The notes under the pieces are model-generated. The model was not told the DNA's origin. It searched no databases and saw only the letters and a list, made by a program, of their open reading frames with translations. 64,000 nucleotides of DNA. It comes from Melampsora larici-populina 98AG31 (Eukaryota; Basidiomycota; Pucciniomycetes; Pucciniales; Melampsoraceae). Positions 55,753 to 64,000 of the stretch are shown one piece after another. Position 1 is the first letter of the stretch; each line of letters opens with the position of its first letter. The stretch covers positions 407,958 through 471,957 of the forward strand of contig NW_006768785.1 of the NCBI RefSeq assembly GCF_000204055.1, in the 5' to 3' direction. The translations under genes were made by a program, and so were the position numbers.

Positions 55753-58487
55753 CTGAAGTTATCAAACCCATCTCGTGTAAATACTGCTGAATCGATGTGT
55801 ACACATCCGAAGATGGCAAAAAGTGTGTCCATTTAGATGATGAGGTTTGTGTGATTATATCTGCACCAATTTTGGCTGCGTATTCCAATGGCGCATTCCT
55901 CAAAAAATTGAGGAAATTTGCTTGGTGCGTGTAATGCTTGATCATGGTCTGCCCGACAATACCTAAAAAGGGAAAAATGAAAATTAAGTCTGAATGTAAT
56001 GGATCAAAAAATAGAAAGTTTGACTTATGACACACCACAATCTCCACTTTTGGGAGTGGCTACCATGGATCCTATTATGCGCTCACCAGCCCAACAGGCA
56101 GTGTATGATGGTGGTCCCAGGAGACAAGTTTGAGCTGAAAGGTGCTGCGCAAAATGCAGGTTAGGCCTGGATTTTATTGAAGGCCAGTATTCTAAGAGAT
56201 GACGTCGATATTGCACAAGTAATGTATCAAGTGTGTTCAATTGGGCAGTCTTAATGGTTCTGGAGACACTAATATTGATTATCTGTGTAGCCAGTGTGAT
56301 AGCTGTATGTATTTTTGAAGCATCTGAATGCGCTTTGGGGGTGTGATGATATGGCACAATTGATAGCACCATGTATACTGTGTATAGAATGAGCCACTCT
56401 GAGGCTTTAGGGGTACCGCATATTGTCATTCCAATCTTGTCTGTAACACGGGTAATCCAAGATGGAACAATAGTCTTTGATATACACTTGTGAACCTCTT
56501 CAAGCTCTTTGATGGTCATGCAAGGACCGGGGGCTGATCGTAATGTTCCATCAGAATCTTCATCTTGAATGGATTGATGGTCATTGCAATTGAAATCACT
56601 TTCTGTAACTGACTTGGACTTGGAAGAAAGGTCATACTGTGAGCGTGTGGATGGTCTTTCCAAAGAAAAGTCAAAATCATGTCCACTTGAAATAGCAGAT
56701 TGTACGCTCATTGGAACATTGCAAACTTGCCCAAGGGTGGAATCATTAGTGAAGTTTTCATAATGGCCGTTTGCAATCTGTGAATCTTGTTGCTTCTTCA
56801 GGCCCTTGCCTGCAAAGGTGATTTGAATGTAAGTATTTGAAAGGTCTCCTAGCAGGCCCAAAACCAGGCAATGCATAATGTCAACCGTAGCAAATTCAAG
56901 GGGCTGCCAATATGGTAGTTTGCAAAAAGTTGAATGACGGGCACCGTTTTGCTTCATGAGCTTTTCCTGATCTTTGGGGGTTGCTGCATCTTTCCATTTC
57001 TGTGCCTGTCTCTTGTGGGTAAGATCTGTACGGGGTCTGTAACACTTGTGGTCCGCATAACCAAGAATCCAATGGAATGTAACATTTGGAACACCAGTTT
57101 GTTGAATTATGTGACAAAAAACCTGAGATTTTTTTCATTGCTGGAACATTGGCAAGAAGAAAACATACGGCAACAGTGATGACTCTCCCTTTGGGGTGAT
57201 TGGCCGTTGAACTAAGAAAAAAGCCATTCCATAGGTCCTTCAGCTCTGAGATCAGAGGCTGTAATATCAAATCCATCTCCGGGCTCTTGGGTTCTCGTCG
57301 ACTAGGTGTAATTCCATACAGGAACATATTCTCAGCTCGGTATTGAATGTCGGGGGTAGATTGAAACAGATTAGCAGCATTACTCCAGCTGAATGTTGGC
57401 GTGCTCTTTTTGCTCCATATGGGTCAAACCAATCACGATAGAATCCAAAAACAAGATTGCCAGACTTGCACATAAATACTTGCCCATGTTTTTTGAATGA
57501 TTTTCAAAGGGTTCCATCCCAAACATCTTGCAAAGTCCCTTTAGGCGGATTGGTTCGGTGTAGTGAGCTGTCAAGCAAGGTCTCAAAGGAAGGAGAATGT
57601 AGAATTCTAGCTAGCCACTCAACAAAGCTTTGATGATAAAAGCGTTGAGCTGGGCGTACTTGGGTAGAGTTTTTGCATTCTGGTTTGTAAAGTTGAGCAC
57701 CACAAATAAATTTACGTTCAGAAGGGTTTGATGCAGAAAACCTAAGATTGTCACATTTTGTCTTTGTAGGCGTCTGTTCCGCTGGTCCATGTAGGCAGAA
57801 ACAAACTTTGCAAGATAAAGTTTGAATGACCTGCGCATCTAAATGGAAAATTTTCAAAAGCTTGGGAATGGATAGAGGGATTTCATTCCAGACAGGTGTG
57901 ATTTCCGGCTGGTTCAAAGTGAGGGATGTCTTCACTTTGAGGCGCTCCATTTTGAGTGCGGTCCGAACAGCCAGCAATGATCCACCATGTACCAGGTATT
58001 GATTCAACACCTGTATCATAGATTGAACACATGATGGGTGCTGAAGTAGTCTGCGGGGTGTATAAAACGCTTTTGTAGCAAATCGTAGTATTCGTGATCC
58101 TGCAGACATGATGCGTGGATTATTTTGAGGGCGGAGATCATCTTGAAAATGAGTTGCAGAGGGTAACTCAGCAGTGCCAGGTGAATGAGCACGTTTGCGA
58201 GTCAGAGCATTGGTTTCACAATCAAGTCCCAAAAAAGAACTTGACGTCATTGGGGCTGACGTAGAGTTTGCAATGACAGGTTCTGGCGATTTATTAGGGG
58301 TGTTTGAAGTGGAAGGGTCGCCGTCTTGAAGTGCTGCTTCCTTTTCAGAGGCACTTGAATGGTGTGGAAAGTTTGTTTGGTGGAACAGGCGACCTGTGTG
58401 GGTCTGACCATGCTTCTTAAATTGACGCTGCAAGCAGCCTAAAGGTATGCATGTGCAGCGGATGTGGTTGGGCCCGAAATAATCCAT
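55753..58487 (-). pseudogene. Main part of a CACTA/Tnp2 transposase gene, interrupted and decayed
   Basis: Transposase_21 (Tnp2) proteins move EnSpm/CACTA DNA transposons. The ATG at 58487 begins MDYFGPNHIRC, followed by a Cys/His cluster (CTCIPLGC, KKHGQTH). Family blocks: LARILHSPSFETLLD, PKGTLQDVWDG, SGNLVFGFYRDWFDPYG, FLYGITPSRREPKSPEMD, LQPLISELKDLWNGFFL, ISGFLSHNSTNWCSKC, EFATVDIMHCLVLGLLGDL and NLHFAQHLSAQTC. Defects: a TGA after WDGTL (57504-57506), a 1-bp frameshift near 57330, a second frame change near 57070, and the 6.7-kb insertion at 55747. The remaining C-terminus is at 48669-49045. Paired tail to tail with the TET/JBP-like gene. I could not fix the outer ends of the element. 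Confidence 0.8.
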
Positions 58488-59407
58488 TGAATGGTGTTTG
58501 ATGATGATAAAGAGAGGGAGATAATTATAATGTGGATAGAAGAAGATCATGAATCCTGAACTTCCACTATGGACGCTCTTAAGTCTGTTTGACCAGCACA
58601 GTGGGGAAACTGGTAAAGCAGCAGGTGATCATAGCATTTCCGTAAAGTTCAAACGTTAGTTCCACTAAAGTGTCTCATAAACAAGTGACAATGTATCTCA
58701 TTTGTCAAAAGTGGGCCGGAAATGTCTGACTTCAGTTTGACAAATGTGTTTTACAAACAAATGACAACATATCTCATTTGTAGATAAAATGAAGTGCCGA
58801 CAGGGATCCGTGCATCTAAGCTTAAGCCAGATTTAAAGAAGTTGGTTCAATGGTAAGATCAAACTCTAGCAGAAAACCGTTCATGCAGGTTGATGCCCGC
58901 TTCAACTCGCAAAGTTTGATAAAAAGATATATTGTTTTAAGAAACCTACATGTAGAGATAGTAGTCTCTACAGTTCAACGGGGATGAGCAGGGGTGACAG
59001 CCAAGGTAGGCCCAAACTTGGGTGGAATCCAAATTGATTATGTTGTTGAAAAAACCAATGATAACAGTGGTCAGATGAACAGTCCAAAAACAATGTCAAA
59101 GTAATCACTTACCTCGAATGTCTCAAGAATGAGGTTGCTAAGGTCGTGGACACCTGGTCAAATCAAACCCAGATAAAATTGCAGTAGGATATGTGGTTCA
59201 TGACCACATCTCCAAGAGCACGTGATGATAGTTTGTAAAGGATTGAACAACTATCATCACAATGTATCTGTTGTAGATTATCCTGGAATTTACATCAGGT
59301 TGATGTTCTTTTTTGGAGGTAGTAATTGGTTCTTGGTGTTCATGCTTTGAGCAATTAATTGGTGATTGAGAAAAAAAACAAGGTGAAAGTTCTGAGAAAC
59401 GATCTGA
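58488..59407. repeat. Flank of the Tnp2 gene with short direct repeats
   Basis: Two diverged direct repeats of about 37 bp, with the shape TCATAAACAAGTGACAATGT followed by ATCTCATTTGT, occur at 58671-58707 and 58747-58783. They resemble the subterminal motif arrays of CACTA elements. No terminal CACTA could be located. No gene is seen. Confidence 0.45.
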
Positions 59408-60023
59408 TGTTGTGGATTCAAAGAAAGGTAGGTGGCACATAGATCAATCATCAGATCTCAGGCCACTCACTGCTCACTATAAACATTTTGTGTATATGTA
59501 TTCAAGACTATTCACAACTATATACAATGAGACTATGTACAAATGTAAAGGATGGGGCTATGAGTATTGCACGGATTCACAAACACGACGATAGTTAGTT
59601 TGTGATGAAGTCAATAGCTTTGAAAGAGATCAATTTCGCAAAATGTGTACACAATAGAAAACATGAGAGAAGTATGAAAATAAGCATCGAGAGAAAAGTA
59701 AAGAAAAGGAAAAACATAAAGCAAGAGAATCATACCTATGAGTATTGCACGGATTCACAAGCACGACGATAGTTAGTTTGTGATGAAGTCAATAGCTTTG
59801 AAAGAGATGAAGATCAAAGCTAAGTGCAAGCTCATAGTCTTTATAGTAATGAAAACTAGATGTGAGAGTTACGCGCACAAAAATGATTATCAAATAAAAA
59901 GAAACATATCAAATTCATCACGCAGGATGAGACAGTCACAGAACTTCATCACGCAGGATGATCATAACACAGCACTAATCAAACAACACTACTATCACAA
60001 TTTGATAATCATCAACACCAACA
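59408..60023 (-). repeat. Probable 3' LTR of the Ty1/copia element
   Basis: The coding region lies on the minus strand, so the 3' LTR is to its left. The right boundary is well placed: a minus-strand purine tract TTAGGGGGGAA (60024-60034) is followed directly by TGTTGGTG, as expected of a copia polypurine tract and LTR start. The left boundary at TGTTGTGG (59408) is chosen because it mirrors the CACCAACA end. The 5' LTR is outside the window, so neither identity nor target duplication can be tested. Confidence 0.5.
59559..59807 (+). repeat. 72-bp direct repeat, two copies
   Basis: 59559-59630 and 59736-59807 are almost identical (CTATGAGTATTGCACGGATT to TTTGAAAGAGAT). They lie inside the presumed LTR. 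A tandem or replication-slippage duplication within the LTR is likely. Confidence 0.85.
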
Positions 60024-60030
60024 TTCCCCC

Positions 60031-61110
60031 CTAACTTGAGCACTCTACATTCGAGTCCTGAACGCAACAACGTTCGAAAGCTTCTACCGACAATGCCTTT
60101 GTAAGAAAATCAGCAGGCATAGAGGTAGTCGGAACATGAGACATAGTAATATTGTTGAGCCTAACATGATCCCGTATAAAGTGGTAGCAAACGTCAATAT
60201 GCTTAGATCTGTCATTGATAACTGGTTCCTTGCATAAAAATACAGTGCCTCTATTGTCGTTAAATAGTTGTATGGCATCACCTACTGATGAAATTGATAC
60301 AGCCGACACCGGTAAGTTGAGATCCTGAAAGAGAGTTTTGAACCAAATAGCATGCCGAGCACAGTCAGAGATAGACATATACTCAGCCTCGGTGGTGGAC
60401 AAAGCAGTCAATTTTTGACGTCGGCTTCTCCATGATAGGATGGCATCCCCATAGGTAAAAAGATAACCCGTAACTGATCGTCGATCCACTAAATCATTTG
60501 CGTAATCGGTGTCACCGTAGCCTTTAAGATCGGCAGGCATCGAGCCTTTAAACTTGATACCTTTAAATAAAGAACCTTTTAAATAACAAACAAGGTGTTT
60601 GGCGGCATTCCAGTGCTCAAAGGTGTAACAAGAATTAAACCGTGATAATTGGCTGACAGCATACGCTATATCCGGGCGAGTACTAACCACAGCCCAATTG
60701 AGTGATCCTATCAAAGATTGATAAGGCAGGTACGCGGCGACAGCAACGTCTTCAGGAGTACCGGGTCGAAGTTTCACGCCAAGAGGTAAAGGAACTTTTA
60801 CTGGATTTAAATTATCCATACCAAATTGGTCCAACATGTCTTGAAGAAAATGAGATTGATCAAGAGAAATAGCACTGTCCGTATGGTATTGAATTCTCAT
60901 ACCCAGGTGTAGAGACGGCTTGACCTTCCACTTAAGCTCGTAGGATTTAAGAAGGTGAAGTCAAAATTCTTCAATGAGAGGATCGTGATTTGAGATAAGG
61001 AACCCGTCATCAACATGCATGTGTAAATAAAGGAAATAAGAACCACGTCTAAACACAAATAAACAATTGTCTGCTTTTGAAGTCGTGAAACCGAAAGCTT
61101 TAAGTTTTTG
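60031..61110 (-). pseudogene. copia reverse transcriptase C-terminus and RNase H
   Basis: The frame continues after the TGA at 61111 with the RT active-site region (HVDDGF, where YVDD is usual), meets another TGA at 60961-60963 before LHLLKSYELKW, and then is open to its natural stop at 60031. The RNase H part has GDTDYANDLVDRRSVTGYLF, ALSTTEAEYMS and HIDVCYHFIRD. The connection region includes WAVVSTRPDIAYAVSQLSRF. Family and order are clear; the element copy is defective. Confidence 0.88.
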
Positions 61111-63087
61111 TCAAAGATCATCGCTGAAATCTCTAGCTCCTTGACGAGTTCCATAGAGAGATTTACCAAGCTGAACAACCATGCCTTCAGTTCCAGGAGT
61201 CACAAAACCCTTAACCTGTTGAATGTATACACGTTCTTTTATTAGACCGTGCAGAAAAGCAGTCATTATATCAAACTGAATTACCAAACACTTCAGGTAA
61301 GCAGCGATAGCAGTGAGCAGCCGAAACGTGTCCGATTTGCCAACAGCCAAGTACGTATCGTGAAAGTCTACACCTTCAACTTGTCGATTACCAAAACACA
61401 CCCAACGGGCTTTATACTTCAATACAGCACCCTTCTCATCTCTTTTCTTTTTTAAAACCCACATACCTCCAATTACTCGAACACCCTCTGGTCTAGGAAC
61501 AAGTTTACCAACTTCATGTTGTTTCAAAGAATCGAATTCGGCCTGCATGGCTTTCTTCCATTCCGCGGCATCCGGAGCTTCCATTGCCTGTTTGTAAGAA
61601 GGTTCATTGTTTAAGTCCGAGCCAGAATGACCAACAAAATTTTCTAATCTTTGTGGCTTACTAGTGTGTCTTGTAGATCGTTTGACAACCGTTGAAGCGG
61701 GTGTTGGCGAAAGTAGTGGTTGACAAGAAGATGTAGATGGAGAAGGAGAACGTATATTTGGAAGAACAAGAGTCTTAAGAAGTGGATTATCAATAGGACT
61801 ATTTGAAACATCATTTCGATTTGTAATAGGAGATAGGATTGTTAAAGATAAATCTTGTACAATAGATTGATTGACTTGAGATGATGATGTTAGAGCTTCT
61901 ATATCAATACCACTGTCTTGAAGAATAATAAAAGATGGAGAAGAGTTCTGAGTAGGAAGTGAAGAAAAAGGGAATAGCTCCTCATTAAAGATTACTGATC
62001 TTGTAACAACTATCTTCTTGTCAGTCAGATCCCATACCCTATACGCCTTGGCTATTGGTTCATATCCCACTAGCACACCATCCTTCCCTTTCATACCCAA
62101 TTTTCCTGAGATCTGCAGTGCTAGATACACAGCCGAGCATCCCAGAGTTCTTAAAAAGGACGGATCAGGCCCATGCGAACCTTTTCCGGGAAGAAATTTG
62201 TTCCATGCTCCCAAAGGAGTTTTGTAACTGAGAAAGGAGTGTGGTGAGTGATTAAGGGTGAAGGTGGTTGCTAGGGCTATTTCAGCCCACATATTCGTTG
62301 GTAATGATGCGTGATTGAGATTACATCTCACACGTTCTATAAGTGATTGATTATACCTTTCCGAAATGGAATCCTGCTCAGGCGTTTCAGCAGGACCTTG
62401 CTCCAATGATATTCCGTTTTGAGATAGATAATTGATGAAAGCCTTAGATTGATATTCTCCACCACGGTCACTATGAAAAATCTTGATCTTACGCTCAAAT
62501 AACAATTCTACGTTGGTCTTAAATTTGACAAAACAATCAAAAACATCCGACTTAAGCTTAATAGGAAAGATAGTAGCATAACGAGAACAATCATCTATGA
62601 ATGTAACTATGTATTTAGCACCACCGATAGATTTAGGAAATGGACCAATTACATCTGAATGAATTCTGTTGAGAACAATAGAAGAAGAAGGAAAATGTGA
62701 TTTAAAAGGAAGTTGAGAAATCTTAGCACGCTGACATGTAAGACAATGAGAACGAGAACGGAAATCAGAGGAAGAAAGTTTAATGTCACCTCTTGAAGCC
62801 AATTTTCTTATTGCATCGTAGTGAAGGTGACCTAGACGGTGATGCCAACGCTCAGCCGATGCGGTGAAAGCAGAGACACATGATAAAATGCAAACCTTTG
62901 TTTCCCATAAGGACTTATCTTTTGTGCGAGTACATGTAAAATAGGAGTGCCCCGACAAACCAGCTACAGTAATACTTTCATCCGAACCAGAGAAAGAAGC
63001 ACCATTTGAACATAATTGGCTCAAAGATAATAGATTAACTTTCATGGTAGGTACATATAACACCTCTGGAATGAGGATTTCGACCGG
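61111..63087 (-). pseudogene. copia integrase and reverse transcriptase N-terminus
   Basis: Starts with LYVPTMKVNLLSLSQL at the protease-integrase junction. The integrase zinc domain (HHRLGHLHYDAI, then CLTCQRAK) and DDE core follow, with Asp in HSDVIGPF, Asp in FHSDRGGEY and Glu in SISERYNQ. A Ser/Pro-rich linker precedes the RT start (WKKAMQAEFDSLKQHEVGKL, YKARWVCFGNRQVEGVD). The frame ends at a TGA after ARDFSDDL. It is in the same frame as gag-protease, separated from it only by a TAA. Confidence 0.92.
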
Positions 63088-64000
63088 TTAATGAGTGATT
63101 TCAGAGAAGCCGGGGATTACAATTGTTCCGATGTGAGTGGCATATTGAGGTACATTTGAAATACCGGTTATCTTAACATGACTGACTTCTTTGAGCTGGA
63201 CGAACATATTCTTGTTGGAAACTATGTTTCGGGAGGCTGCTGTGTCGGCTAAGATGCTACCGTAAGTCGTGTCACTCAAGGACGCAGAGTAAGCGTGTGC
63301 GGCAAATCCTTTGTCAGGAAAGTCATCCACTAGGTCAAGTGCACTAAACTGGTTACTGGTAGTCACGTTAAAAGCAGGCGCCGATTCAACATTCTTCTTA
63401 GCCGAATGAGCCGCTTCGATTGCAAGATAGCGTTTAGCCATCTCTGATTCAGATAAACCGCCAGAAGACTTGCCTGATTGAGAAGACGGTGTCGGTAATT
63501 TGCTACGAGGTTTCATTCCATTTTGAGCAAAGCAGTTACGATTAGAATGAGGTAAACCACGATGCTTGTCCAAGTTGCACAAGTCATCAGGTCCAGGACC
63601 AATACATTTGGCATCACGGGTGTTAGAGTTCCGATTCGTAGTCAAAGACACTGTTGATTTGGCAATAAAAGCATTCGTAGAAGACACAGATCTGGAGGAC
63701 GATTGTTTCGCCGTTTCAAGCACTAATCGATCCATAACTTTTTGAACAGTTAAAGTCAAAAGATCAGCAAAGAATGGAGCCGTGATAAATTCAAACTCCT
63801 TGCCAAGACCGTTCATCAAGAAGATTGCCAAAAGTTTGGGAGATAACGCAATCTCTTTGTCTTCAGCGGCATACTGAGCCAATTGATTGTGTAAATTTCG
63901 AATACAAATGATGAATTCTGAAAGGGATTGACCAGGTTCCAATATGGCCGTAGCAATTTCACATATAGCCGCCGCTGCTAAAACACCACCACTATTACCG
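63088..64000 (-). pseudogene. copia gag and protease N-terminus (partial)
   Basis: The frame enters from beyond the window. Gag blocks: EPGQSLSEFIICIRNLHNQL, LLAIFLMNGLGKEFEFI and QKVMDRLVLE, as in the UBN2/gag family. A Cys/His cluster (CIGPGPDDLCN..H..H..C) replaces the usual CCHC knuckle. The protease motif is ADTAAS, where DSGA or DTGA is typical. A TAA at 63088-63090 ends the frame after SEITH. The start is not in the window. Confidence 0.88.

Larger units (their letters stand above)
59408..64000 (-). mobile_element. Ty1/copia retrotransposon, decayed, runs off the window
   Basis: Order on the minus strand is gag, protease, integrase, reverse transcriptase, RNase H, purine tract, LTR, as in Ty1/copia. 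A single long frame is broken by three in-frame stops (about 63088, 61111 and 60961). Gag is cut by the window end at 64000. Confidence 0.93.

Noticed and set aside
1..64000. CRISPR arrays, rRNA genes and bacterial-type operons
   Set aside because: None seen; the intron structure and gene content are eukaryotic. tRNA genes could not be excluded by eye, but none was recognised.

Overview
The window looks like nuclear DNA of a basidiomycete, most likely a rust fungus (Pucciniales). Host genes are split by many short GT-AG introns (about 50-130 bp), the DNA is AT-rich, and the transposon families present (TET/JBP dioxygenase with a CACTA/Tnp2 transposase, DUF6589 and RecQ-like helicase genes, Ty1/copia) are typical of basidiomycetes. 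The species is not determinable from sequence alone. A 715-bp run of N (27584-28298) interrupts it.

Layout. 1.3-7.8 kb: two minus-strand cell-division and transport genes, a Cdc20-type APC/C activator and a conventional kinesin-1 heavy chain. 7.8-15.4 kb: gene-poor, with small terminal-inverted-repeat elements (MITEs), a probable solo LTR, a duplicated repeat (one copy split by a MITE) and a 21-bp tandem array. 15.4-25.1 kb: a membrane RING-H2 ubiquitin ligase, a compact VLRF1 (Vms1/ANKZF1-like) gene with a broken duplicate of its 3' end, and exocyst subunit EXO84. 25.4-30.5 kb: a repeat-rich island with a decayed gene of unknown family, the gap and a CACTA-ended foldback element. 30.9-44.1 kb: a dense housekeeping block: SAR1 (ten exons, one of 9 nt), a small hypothetical gene, cytosolic seryl-tRNA synthetase, a PQ-loop vacuolar amino-acid transporter, THO-complex subunit THO3/TEX1 and an aquaporin-family channel with altered NPA motifs.

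44-64 kb is mobile DNA. A TET/JBP-like dioxygenase remnant and a Tnp2 transposase remnant lie tail to tail. The Tnp2 gene is split by a 6702-bp element (49046-55747) with 278-bp terminal inverted repeats and a perfect 5-bp target duplication. Removing the element and one copy of the duplication rejoins the transposase reading frame. The inserted element carries only a DUF6589 gene and a RecQ-like helicase gene, convergently oriented, and is the best candidate for a poorly described transposon type. From 59.4 kb to the window end lies a decayed Ty1/copia element on the minus strand.

The host genes are open once introns are removed. The mobile-element genes carry premature stops, and where a family residue can be guessed they fit C-to-T or G-to-A change. 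Mismatches between the two arms of the 6.7-kb element are enriched at CpG, which suggests cytosine-methylation or RIP-like decay. All splice sites are read by eye without transcript data; exon limits are given where the joined frame supports them.
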